From the NCBI GenBank assembly GCA_024734555.1, contig JANPWX010000201.1:843129-907128 (forward strand): a stretch of DNA of 64,000 bases, read 5' to 3'. This DNA comes from Trochalopteron elliotii. Its lineage: Eukaryota > Chordata > Aves > Passeriformes > Leiothrichidae. The stretch's first letter is position 1, and each line of letters opens with the position of its first letter. This document shows, piece after piece, positions 54,178 through 64,000 of the stretch. Both the position numbers and the translations under genes were made by a program. The notes under the pieces are model-generated. The model was not told the DNA's origin. It did not search any database and worked only from the letters and a program-made list of their open reading frames with translations.

Positions 54178-54179
54178 TC
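54133..54179. repeat. (AT)n microsatellite with internal A12
   Basis: Two AT-dinucleotide stretches flank a run of A. Confidence 0.92.
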
Positions 54180-54366
54180 TAATTTCAGACCGAAGTACAG
54201 AAATCTGTGGTAAATAGTGTGAGAACATTGGAAGTATCATTCCTTCAAGGAATAATTCAATGCAATTTATAATGGAAATGAAAAAGATATAGTAGGCTAT
54301 TTTGTAGTGTAATAAATACAAAGTAGTAAAAGGAAGTCTTTAAAATAAAACAAGTACATCCTAGAA

Positions 54367-55245
54367 TTAAAGATTAGTTTGGGTTGGAAGGGACCTTAAA
54401 GATCATCTGATTCCAACACCCTGCCATGGGCAGGGACACCTTCCACTATCCCATGTGGCTCCAAGCCCTGTCCTGGTTCTGAACACTTCCAGGGTTCCAG
54501 GGGCAGCCACAGCTTCTCTGGGCACCCTGTGCCAGGGCCTCTCCACCCTCACAGGGAAGAATTTCTTCCTAACACCCAATCTAAACCTGCCCTCTTTCAG
54601 TTTAAAGCAATTTCCCCTTGTTGTGTCACTCCACAACAGTCCAAAAGTCTCTCTCCAGCTTTCTTGGAGCCCCCTTAGGCATTGGGAGGTGCCCTAAGGT
54701 CTTGCTGGAGCCTTCTCTTCTCCAGGCTGAAGAGTCTCTAATCTGCCCCTGTCTCCATAGCAGAGATGCTGCTGCCCCCTGAGCATGTTTGTGGCCTCCT
54801 CTGGACCTGCTCCAACAGCTCCATGTCCTTGTCACTTGGAGAAAAGTTACCAACAATGCATTCCAGGCACCTTCTGGATTGGTTATGCCCCGCTGTGCTG
54901 TCCCCCCAAGAGGTGTTGGGGTGGTCAAAGTCACCCACAAGGACCAGGGCTTGTGGATGTGAGGACAGTCCCCTCTGTCTTCCAGCTTGGGTGGCCCCAA
55001 GGGTCTTAGCAGCCCCCAAGGTGACTGTGATGTCACCTGTCCCTGTCCCCTCTTTAATCCTGACCCATGAAGTTGTCTGTTCCTCCATCCTCAGGTGCAG
55101 GTCTGTGCATTCCAGCTGGCTCCTGACATACAGGGCCGCCCCCTCCTGTTCTCCCCTCTGAGTATAAACATGGTGGGGTACAACTAATTTTGTGCTCGTG
55201 CTCAATAGAGATTGACCCACTCCTGTTTTGAAGATTCCCATGGTG
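54367..55245 (-). mobile_element. CR1 LINE, minus strand, endonuclease region fused to 3' end
   Basis: The minus frame from 55241 to 54738 (167 aa) starts in the ORF2 endonuclease domain: GAALYVRSQLECTDLHL (residues 34-50), RIKEGTGTGDITV (61-73), LVLVGDFDHPNTSW (99-112) and AGHNQSRRCLECI (117-129). At residues 133-139 (plus 54827-54845) it passes without a frame break to DMELLEQVQRR, which belongs near the C-terminus. The whole reverse transcriptase is therefore missing. Further left come the C-terminal words LKEGRFRLGVRKKFF and VPREAVAAPGTLEVF (54403-54636), then the 3' UTR with GGGTTGGAAGGGACC on the plus strand near 54378. Relative to the family motif GDFN, the endonuclease Asn is replaced by Asp (codon at 54924-54926). 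Confidence 0.93.
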
Positions 55246-56044
55246 TGTAGTTCATCCTGTTATAGATAAACTGGGCATCTGAGATATTGACAGAAGGCAA
55301 AGGTAGAGTTAAGGGTTACAAACAGGGCTCTGTTTTGGTTAAATCTCAGCATTAGAAAAAAAATACTTCTAAAACATCTGGCAAAGTTGCTTGAAGATGC
55401 CTTTTTTTTTTTCAGTTTACAAATGCTAACCATAATTGAAAACTTACTTTAAAATCCAATTTATATTGAAATTTCTTGCCAGGGATGTGATAGAAAGCAG
55501 AGAGCAGAGCTGGTGTTCCTTTCTTCTCTAATAGCCTCTGTGTACCCAGCTGATGTATTGTTTTAGTGATTTTTGTTTAAACAGTTGAAAAAAAAAAATC
55601 TGTCATAGGTAGGGCAATCTTTGACAGCATAACAGCTTGTGTGGGCTTGATTGCTAGTTGGCAAACTGGCAGGAAATAAAGGGTCACAATGAGTAGAAAC
55701 AGACTCAGGTAAGGTTAGGAGGGGAACACGTTTGGAATTACAAACAGCTTCAGGACCAGGGTGTGTTGAATCCAAATAGGTGATGGAAAACAGCTTGTCG
55801 AGGGTGGGCTGTCAACAAGGTTGTGGAGAAAGGGGATAATGGGCATGTGAAGAGCCCAGTGCTTGATGCTGTTAAGTCAGAAGCAGTGTTTTGAAGGCAC
55901 AAGAATGTATTTGTGGAGCTGAATAGAGCACACATAACAACATGTGCTTACTTTGAAGATAAAAACACAGTGCGTGGCAGGAGCAAGAGCTAACAAGGTC
56001 CCATGATGTGTAAACAGAGGGATTAGGTATAAATCAAGAGAGAT
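55246..56044 (+). other. DPP10 intron, no gene seen
   Basis: About 800 bases between two CR1 copies. AT-rich, with no recognised element. Confidence 0.7.
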
Positions 56045-56460
56045 AATGTTGCTCTGCTGTAAAGCTCCTGTAAGACTACAAGTGGAATATTGTGTCCCAT
56101 GCTGGACTGGCAGATGAAAAAAAAAAAAAGCCTAAACAGACTATTTTGATTCCTGGAAGGTAGGAAGAAGGCAAAAAGCTTATTTAAGGATTGGAATGTT
56201 TGTCTTATGAGAGAGGATTTGGACAAGTCTGCATGCTTGGCCTTACAACACATGAAGTGCAAGAGGAGTTGATTACAGTGGATCAGTGCTTCCCAGAGCC
56301 CTGCTGTGACTTGGGAGGGAGCAACATGTGCAAAATGCAGCAGAGCTGTGCTGTGGGATGGCCTTGTGTCTGTTGTGAATTCATGATGTGCATTAAAAGG
56401 AAGTTTCTCTTCAGTACACCAAGGATGCACCTTATTAATACTAGCTGAAGTGACTGCAGC
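56045..56460 (+). mobile_element. Probable old, diverged CR1 fragment
   Basis: Words such as CTCCTGTAAGACTACAAGTG, GGAATATTGTGTCCCA and TTGGAATGTTTGTCTTATGA match, with many substitutions, the CR1 region just upstream of the C-terminal block (the part encoding LVRPHLEYCVQ and the residues after it). An A13 insertion interrupts it near 56116-56129. The similarity fades toward the right, so that border is a guess. If correct, it is much older than the other copies. Confidence 0.45.
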
Positions 56461-57781
56461 AGGCAGTGCTGACATTTAAAGGCAAAAACATCATATTGCT
56501 GTTGATTCCAGTAAACTTTCAGCTGGCCCTCTAATTGAGAAATTTGGCTGAATAGAGACCAGTAACAAAACTATTGATATACTTCATTCTCTTTGGAGGG
56601 TCACATTTTCATCCAAAATATATTACACGATATGACCTTTACAAAACAAGTTTCTGTGTTAAAAATGTCCTGCTAACATCGTGGGTTGACACAAAGATTT
56701 AATATCAGTAAGGACAAAACCTGCCTAACACAAAGTTCCTCTCATGGAGAAGGAAAGAAAAACTCATAGAGAAGAGAAAGAGTGCAGTAATTTATGGTAA
56801 CCTGCCCAATAACACAAAATTATTTTAAAAACCTGGAGTGGTTGTGTGGGAAGTGCACAGGTGCATCTTCTTGCAAAGGCACAGTCAATAAACAGCACAG
56901 CTTTTGGCAGGTGCTGTTCCAAACAGCCTAAAGCAGTTTAGGTGAAGTGCAGGCTGCTGCCAGTGACTATTGCTTGGAAACGTTGTGGGTTTGTCTTTTG
57001 ACACTAAAAACTTGTGCTTTAATAGTGATGGTTCAACATTACCACTTCTAGTGCAGCAGTTTGCTGTTGAATTTCATTACTTATTTTTTTAGCTTACAGC
57101 AGAAGAACACATGTTTACCAGAGCTTCTCTTTTAGTTTTCTGAATTGTGGAGTTGATTTCAGATGCAGGAAAACAATATTTTTTAATTTTGTTTTGTTTT
57201 GTAAGTCAATGTTGGCTAATGTTCAGAACCACAGTATTCCTGGGTTCTGTCATGTTTGGGAAAAACAAAAGTTATGTTGTTCACGTCACTAGAAAACAAG
57301 CACAGGCTATAAAATGTGCCTGTAGATTTTTTAAAATTTCATTTCAAATTGTTGAATGGGTGAAGTTGGTTCCAAATTTTCTTGCAGGGTTTTTTTTATC
57401 TAGTTTCTCTCAGTGTAAGGTACTCAGTGTGGCTAACATCCATTGGCTGTCAGGAAGTTTTGGTATTGGTTTATAATTTCTTGCGGTGTGGGGCTGTGGT
57501 AAGAAAGAGCTCTGCTGCAAAAGTCCCAATATAATAAATAGCCAAACACTAAACCCTGTAGTTTTCCTGTCCAAAAGGTACAAATCCTTTGTTTCCTGAA
57601 GCTTTACTAAACAAAAACGATACTTTCCTTGTCATGAAAAAAAAAAAAAAAAAAAAAAGAGCAAGGTATTGTTACCAATTTCAACAGGACTTCTGGTTCT
57701 ATAATTTCAGTATTTTGCAAACAACACTGAATATATTGTTTTCAATAATTATCTAAAATGATCTTGTTGTGTTTATTTTAG
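56461..57781 (+). other. 3' end of DPP10 intron with splice acceptor
   Basis: AT-rich intron that contains a 22-base A-run at 57637-57658 and ends in TTTATTTTAG at 57772-57781. Confidence 0.85.
57637..57658. repeat. Poly-A run (22 bases)
   Basis: A homopolymer about 120 bases upstream of the second DPP10 exon. No attached retroposon body is recognised. Confidence 0.9.
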
Positions 57782-57877
57782 ATGAACTTGCAAATTCATC
57801 AGAAAACAGATTATCCTTGGAAGATCTCTTCAGAAAAGAGTTCATAGTTCATAATCCAGAAGCCAAATGGATTAATG
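57782..57877 (+). CDS. DPP10: DPP10 internal exon (start of extracellular region, probably exon 3)
   Basis: This 96-bp exon is entered in phase 1: the last G of the previous exon plus AT makes an Asp codon. It leaves in phase 1 after ATT AAT G. The translation starts DELANSSENRLSLEDLFRKE and continues to EAKWIN. It contains an N-S-S glycosylation sequon just outside the membrane and the LEDLF motif that opens the beta-propeller region of DPP-family proteins. The acceptor is TTTATTTTAG and the donor is ATG|GTAAGT, a strong consensus. The LSLEDLFRK wording fits DPP10 rather than DPP6. It joins in frame to the exon at 49293-49407. The following exon, which should begin by completing a G-initial codon, is not recognisable before the window ends. 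Confidence 0.95.
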
Positions 57878-59962
57878 GTAAGTTTATAAACTCTCACTTA
57901 ATTTGAAACTAGGTAAATATTTTAAGTATTAAATTATCCAGTCACTGAGAAAAAAAAAAATCAGTTAAAATTTTAAACTCTCTTGAAATTGGCCAGTGTC
58001 CCCGTTTTCCTTGTTGCTCTGAATCACATCTCTTGCATTAATTTTTGAAGTGGCTTTCTAATTTTAATGCTCTGTCTAGTAGAAACCCACTAAAATTATC
58101 TATTCATGCTCCTGACTCAGTTGGAAGCAGTGATGAAGAATTATGTTTAAGAACTGGATCTTGGTTATGGATTCACAATAAGATCAACTCTGTTAATATC
58201 TGAACTTCGGGATTTGAGAACTGGTTCTCTTTGCATCTAGAAAAGACTTGAATATTTCAGTGTGCTTGTACAGTCATAGTCATTTTCTGATGACCACAAA
58301 TCATGTTTAGTATTCTCATTTATTAAATGATTTGTGCATGGCATGCAGATCCTCCAAAATTAATCAGTTTTAATCTAAAAAAACAAATTAAAATTCTTTT
58401 CTTCAACTCATTGGCTTCATTTGTCTTGATGCCATGCCTGGTTCACTTTCACTCTGTAAGAAATGTACACCTAATGCAGTACCAGCTGTCTGGTTTGTGT
58501 CATTGTGGTAATCTGGGTGTTACTGCAGGTGATAGAAGCAAAGGAATGACAACAGGATTTGTGCAAAACTGGGCAAGGCAAAGCTGTTGTGGGGTGCTCT
58601 GTGCAAGGCAGGAGTCTGGTGACTGTGTGTGTAAATTCAGAATGACTTTGCATGGAAAGAATGCTTCAATTATATCAACTTTGGTGTTCCACTATAACTA
58701 GAGCTGCTTTACCTAGTAGGGAACTGTGTGCTTGAATTATTGCTTTATGATAAACTCTGAAGAATGAAGTGGGTAGAATAAGGATAAATGCATTTAAAAG
58801 CAAAAGCATAAAGAGGAGAGAAGTATGGTCAGTTTTTTTTCAGGACCTGCTCTGGTGTTATTTGTTACCCATTAGTTTAGGGCTGAGAGAAGGGACAGTC
58901 ATTTTAGTTTCCTGCCACTCTCTTTTCCCTGCTACTCCAGTGACATCTCATCTCTGCTGAGTTGCCCTTAGTTTCTTCTTTGGACTGGTTTCTGTCTGCA
59001 GTCAGTGCAAAAAGATGTGATACTGGGTAAAGCTGGAACACTTCTGTTGCCAAGAGGAGCAGTTTCTTGTGCTTGGCAGAAAACTCTTTTCCTGTGAGAC
59101 TATTTGCTAATGAAATCATAAAGCAGTTTTCAGTTTGCTGTTCTCTGCTAAATTCACAAAACAGCTGCCCCTGACCCTGCCCTATCTGAAAAACACTGGT
59201 CCTAATTATCAAATAAAGTTATCACAGACCCAGTATTGTGAACTAAAGTGGTCACTGAAAGCAGGTAAGTACATAGTGGAAGAAGATCATTATGCTGGTT
59301 CCATCTATCACTCTTGTTACTTAAAAATCCAAGAGATTATTCTCCTAAGAACTCTAGTAGCTCTTCATAACATGTGCATAATATTCTGTGCATAAAAATA
59401 GTACTAATTTCAAAACCCAGGACAATAAAACTAAAAGGCTGTGGATGGAGTTATATTAAACACTGGTGAGGCTATAAAACATGCAGTTTATTGTATTTCT
59501 TAACTCTCTTCTACAGCCTGTAATAACAGCAAAGCTTCTTTTATGAGTTTTCCAGATGTGGTAAAAAGACATGTAGGATTTGATACTAAACCCTTGCTTG
59601 GATACAGGTTTCCCCTGTGGTCTTCAAAATCCATCTTAAAAAGCTCCTACAATGAAATATAATTTTATTAGCATCATGCAAAAATTATAATTTGTATTGG
59701 TATCATGCAAAAAAATTGTTGTAAACAATCCAGTCTAAAAGTTGTGAGATTGTACAGGTATGAAGTTTCCCATCTCTTGAAAATAATATTAGAAATGCTG
59801 TTTATTAGAGAAGGGCCCTGTGCTTTATTAACAGTACATTTGTACTAATATCCAGTCTTTCTGCAGTCATGGTTTTCTGAGTCAGAGGGAAAACTTCTAA
59901 GCTTGCAGTTAGATGTTCTCCTGAGTTTACTGGCCACAGAAACAATGAAGTCCAATAGTACC

Positions 59963-59981
59963 AAAAAAAAAAAAAAAAAAA
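59963..59981. repeat. Poly-A run (19 bases)
   Basis: A homopolymer in the intron, with no attached element recognised. Confidence 0.9.
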
Positions 59982-61939
59982 GGGAAGAAATAAACGTCAT
60001 TTTGTTTATTAGTGCGTGTGTGTTTGAGAAATAAAGAAACAGTGGGGGTCATTAAGAATTTATGAATTGTTTAGTATTTTTGATAAACACAGGGAAAATT
60101 GTGTATAGGTTTTGGGATTTTTTTTTTTTACATATTCTTTGAAAATAGCCAGTATATTTAATGATATCCAATATCCTTGGGCAAGGAATAGTCTTGCAAA
60201 GCAGCATTTCTGCTTCCTGCTTCTATTTTTATTTTTAAGACTTTATTTCCTGGCACTGTGGCATTGCAGTGATGGCATTATATGCATAGAAAATGAAATA
60301 TATAACTTTATATTCAGATTCATTACTGTGGAGCTGGAGGGGAGCATTTGGCACTTTCTTTGCATATTGGCAGGGTAAGTGAATTCTGCACAGGATGATT
60401 TTAGCAGAAAATAAATAGCTACTGACTACCTTTTGCTCCTCTTGGAATAGTATAATTTGTGTCCGTCTGAAAGTTTTATCATCTTTACCTCCTGGGAAGG
60501 GGTAGGGATAGAGATTGAAAAAGTAGTTCCTGCTGTAAGCAGTGTCTTCAGGGTCTGGAGCATGTTTTGTAGAAAAACAAGAAGAAAGATTTAAGTATTT
60601 CAGGTGGTGCATGATGCACTGTGTCGTTAGGTAAGGCCTGGTATTTAACTGCTGCCCTTTAATGAAACTCTCCCTCCTGATCTTTGAATTTCTCTGACAT
60701 TATCTTCCCAGTGCATTATTTCTTCCTTGTTTGAAGGCTCCTTCACTACAAAATCCATCCCCATGTAGCTATTTCTAGACTGCTCTTTAATAAGAGAAGC
60801 CCTTAAATGCAGAAGTTTTTACAGTCCATTTCCTTTTCTGCTTGAAACTGAGTCCGCAATTTTATGCGCTTGCCACCAAAGTTAATAATTATGCAAATGT
60901 CTAAAGTTGGAGAGGAGATCTTGGTCTTTATCTGAGATAATCAGATGTTGCTGCAGAAAATAAAAGAAACACTATAAGCTAGTCTTAAATGTGACAAAAT
61001 ATATTCTCATTTTATATAGTATCTAAAGATGTACCTGCACAGATATCCAGATTTCTTCCTCCCTTCCTTTTTTTTCTCTTTCTATTTTGGTTTATTTCAA
61101 ATGCAATATATTTTTTTAAACCTGACTTGGATTTTTTTTCTTTCTTTGAAAGAACTTACAAAGGAAAGACTAAGAAAATAGAGATGATAACTAGATATTT
61201 TATTGAAAATAACTTAGTATAATGAGCTTTCAGTTATAAATCTGATCACTTTGGCTGTAAAAGGACATGGTGGAGAGTACACACAACCATTAACCAGTCC
61301 AATCCCTGTTAGCTGGGAAGGTGTTTAATTTCAGAAGACATTCCAGTTGTCTGGCATAGTTTTGGAGACCTTAAATGGGAGTACATCTTCCTTTAGCATT
61401 ATTGATCTTCAGGTTTTCTAATAGGAAATAAGCATTTAAAATGCTGCCAGTGAATAGTGAAAGAAGTTGAACCTGACAGCTCATTGGTGCAGAGTGAAGA
61501 ATTTTTTCAGGATATTTTCCCAATTTCTCTTAAGTTACTTAGAAATATGTATGCTGCCCTGTGGGAAATATTGAGGACTCAATAGATTTGCATTCTATTA
61601 CTGAGGCCTGTACTTACATCTCTTGTTTCAGGGACTATAGATGTTAATGACAGTAAAATTCAGAATATTTGTGTTTATTCTTCTGTGAATATATGAGTTG
61701 CATTTTTTTCTGTTCATTCTTTGCCAGTCTTTCCTGTACATGATAGAGTGCACTGGCCCTTTGGTGGCACTCTGTTCCATGGGTGTATGGTCAGCACAAT
61801 GACAGCATTTCTCATTTATTTGAATCAAGAGTGTTGCAGAAGGAGCTGCAGTCTGAATGATGGCCTGCATCAGGCAGAGCCCTGGAATCCTGTCTTGTGC
61901 TAAAGCTCAGCAAATCACCTGAGCCTGTGTGTTTTTGTG

Positions 61940-61942
<3 letters not shown>

Positions 61943-61980
<38 letters not shown>
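61943..61980. repeat. (TG)19 microsatellite
   Basis: Nineteen uninterrupted TG dinucleotides. The tract is long and pure enough to be polymorphic. Confidence 0.97.
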
Positions 61981-61981
<1 letters not shown>

Positions 61982-62388
61982 CAGCATGGGAGAAAAGGTT
62001 TGTGGTGCCACTTCAGGGAGGGAAGCCAAGAGAGTTCCTTTCTTTAACCGACCAGCCCGAGTGTGAATGCAGCATTCCAACGAGAGCTGTCTGGAGGAAG
62101 AGTATCTTTACACCTCCTTCTCTTACTGTAACTCCCTGTTTTGGAATTAGGTTTATCACTTTGTCCATCAAAAAGTAAAATCCAAGGTTGTGCTAGTAGT
62201 CTCAGCAGGCACACGCTGTTCTGATTTAATTTTCAAAGCAAATGATTTCTTCATGCACACGTGTTTTCAAGGCAAAGATTCTTCAACATTTTTTTTCATT
62301 TCTTCCCCTTTACAGTTTTAATGTTTTTCTTTGGAGATGATAATAAACCATTCCATCTAAGTCAGAATTATTTTCAATCCAGGTCTGG

Positions 62389-62431
62389 TTGTTTTTTTTT
62401 TGTTTGTTTTTTTTTTTGTTTTTTTTTTTTT
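62389..62431. repeat. T-rich low-complexity tract
   Basis: T runs broken only by single G residues. Confidence 0.9.
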
Positions 62432-62704
62432 AACTCAAGTCCTTGCATTAACTTTATTTACTTTTTTTATTTTTATGGTGTTTCCAGATTTTCTGTATTA
62501 GGCTCAGCAGAAGCTTTCATTTGCTGAGTAATTACTAGTTCTGATTTGGGCATCTTTATTTTCATGCAGCGAGGAGATAAGAGAATAGGTGATAGGTGCT
62601 GACACCTCTTTTGAGAGAAACCATGGGATTGGTTTAAGGAGGAAATCCCTCTTCCCTCTTCACATTTATTTTGCAAACATTTATTTTGTTTAGTACAGTC
62701 TATC

Positions 62705-62720
62705 AAAAAAAAAAAAAAAA
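62705..62720. repeat. Poly-A run (16 bases)
   Basis: A homopolymer in the intron. Confidence 0.88.
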
Positions 62721-64000
62721 GGAAAAATTATAATTTTAAAGCATTTTTACTTTACAGTTCACCAGTGGGTTTCACTGTCATGTTTTGTAGACTGTGTATT
62801 GCAGTTAACATGGAAAGATATTACCTGACACCTTCTCATAACATGCTTGCTTTCCTTAAAGAGCAACTGAGAGAGTGTCTGCCCATAATTTTATTTGTGG
62901 TTGTCCCTGGCATATTTCTTGTGCTGTACACTGCCTTTGTCACCTGGGGAGTGAAATGTGTAGACAGTGGCCTTTGCTGGAGCTGGTGTTTTCCTTGGGT
63001 CTCTGTTGCTTCATGTCTATCCTGAAAAATAAAATAAAAAGTGGGCCTGGGAAACCTGGCATGAAGGTGGTTGAAATTGCTTTAAAATTATTTATGATAA
63101 AAGTGCAAGTGGTCTGGGAAGCATGGAGCATGGATTCCACAGAAGCACATATGCCAACTTTGTGCAGTAAGAATATGGTTTAAAACATTTGGCACTTTTT
63201 TAAAGGAAGCTTTTCCTGTGCATGAGATAAACACGAACTTGTTTTCACAGAGCTGAGTGTGTTGTGATGTTTGTCAATGGATATGGGTCAAGTGCAAGAA
63301 ATAATCCTTCACTGAGCAATAAGAGATTCTGCTCCAGAAATTTGTTGCTGAGTTGGATTCAAAAAGGAAAAAAATACCTCTTGTAGCATTGCATATCTGT
63401 ATATGTTGGTATCACTCTTGCAATCAGTGATGGATATTAAGAGTGAAGTCCTTTATTATTTTTTTCCCTGTCCCCTAAATGAGATGAGAGTCTGAAGTGA
63501 CTGGGCTGGAATGCAGCCACTGTGTACAAGAGCATTTTTGCTGTGTCAGGGGCTGTGTTTGGTGCTCACATACTTGCTGTGATGTGATGCATTAATGCTC
63601 TGTCAGGGCTTGGGCAGGAGTGGAGAGGGGTGTGCTCAGTGTTCCTCGTGCCAGCTCTGCACAGAGCTTTCATTTGTTGTTGAAATCTCTCTGTGCAGAG
63701 CCTGGAGCTGGAAGCTAGGCCAGAGAGTTGTTTTCTTGCCTGTGGTTCTCTGTGAAGAGTTTATTTCTGAAAAGCAGCAGAGGGGGTTGGACTTTGATTC
63801 TCTGTGCTGCAAAAAGCAGCCTGTGGAAGAACAAGTAAAAAAATCCCAAGATAGCACTCCAGTCTTTAGGGACTTTCAGCTAAAACTCTTCTTTCCTAAA
63901 ACTCCAGCAAGTTGTGTGAAATACATACCCAGTCTGAAGACAAAGTTTTGGGAAAGGCCCAGAAGATTTGAGAAGGTACATAAAGCATCTCCAGGCTGGC

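Larger units (their letters stand above)
49408..54366 (+). other. DPP10 intron between the two exons, 5' part
   Basis: The donor GTAACC opens the intron. Sequence to 54366 is AT-rich with no recognisable gene or LINE. It contains a perfect hairpin at 53939-53966 and an AT microsatellite at 54133-54179. No frame shows a domain. Confidence 0.8.
57878..64000 (+). other. 5' part of next DPP10 intron, no gene seen
   Basis: The donor GTAAGT opens the intron. I searched by eye for the next DPP10 exon, which should complete a G-initial codon and encode a short beta-propeller strand, and did not find it. Simple repeats at 59963-59981, 61943-61980, 62389-62431 and 62705-62720 are listed separately. 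The frames present have no recognisable domain. A weak cassette-exon candidate at 60318-60374 is discussed in the findings. Confidence 0.8.

Noticed and set aside
57637..57658. Poly-A run as the tail of a retroposed gene
   Set aside because: The sequence upstream shows no coding similarity and no flanking duplication was found.
61632..61700. Sequence after TTTCAG at about 61631 as an exon
   Set aside because: Its start does not complete the required codon in a DPP10-like way, and no donor with a matching frame follows.
57878..64000. The next DPP10 exon
   Set aside because: No segment between an AG and a GT encodes the expected family sequence. The exon is probably beyond the window.
1..64000. 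CRISPR arrays, operons, tRNA or rRNA genes, or a microbial defence-type system
   Set aside because: No regularly spaced repeats, no tightly packed genes and no cloverleaf or rRNA sequence. The window is vertebrate intron.

Overview
This is a vertebrate, almost certainly avian, intronic window. The evidence is sparse coding sequence, low CpG, several CR1 LINE copies that end in the bird/reptile-type octamer tail (repeats like ATTCTGTG), and minus-strand LTR-like fragments. A songbird is plausible but cannot be proved from the sequence alone.

The only host gene I can support is DPP10, the catalytically inactive dipeptidyl-peptidase-like auxiliary subunit of Kv4 potassium channels. It lies on the + strand and is represented by two internal exons. 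Positions 49293-49407 encode the cytoplasmic juxtamembrane stretch and the single transmembrane helix. Positions 57782-57877 encode the start of the extracellular region. Both have canonical AG/GT splice sites and compatible phases (0 to 1, then 1 to 1). Bases 1-49292 are the end of a long first intron, 49408-57781 is the complete next intron, and 57878-64000 opens the following one. I found no first exon, CpG-island promoter or fourth exon in the window.

The rest is intron filled with repeats. CR1 copies lie at about 4313-4806 (+, 3' end), 15244-16674 (+, longest, with reverse-transcriptase blocks and a 4-copy 44-bp tandem expansion), 43798-44690 (+, internally deleted), 54367-55245 (-, endonuclease region fused to the 3' end) and probably an old copy at 56045-56460 (+). 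LTR-like fragments, recognised by a TATA box followed by an AATAAA signal on the minus strand, lie near 3736-4165, 21490-21830 and 46795-47180. A fourth candidate at 14655-15235 lacks a TATA box and has tRNA-Leu-like primer-binding motifs. All LTR-like pieces run antisense to DPP10. Microsatellites and homopolymer runs are scattered throughout.

No operon, CRISPR array, tRNA, rRNA or complete protein-coding gene is present. Most open reading frames are chance frames in intron or decayed CR1 sequence. I did not find evidence for a new biological system. The most unusual items are structural: the tandem expansion inside a CR1, two differently deleted CR1 copies, the repeated primer-binding-like motif, and a phase-preserving 57-bp candidate cassette exon.
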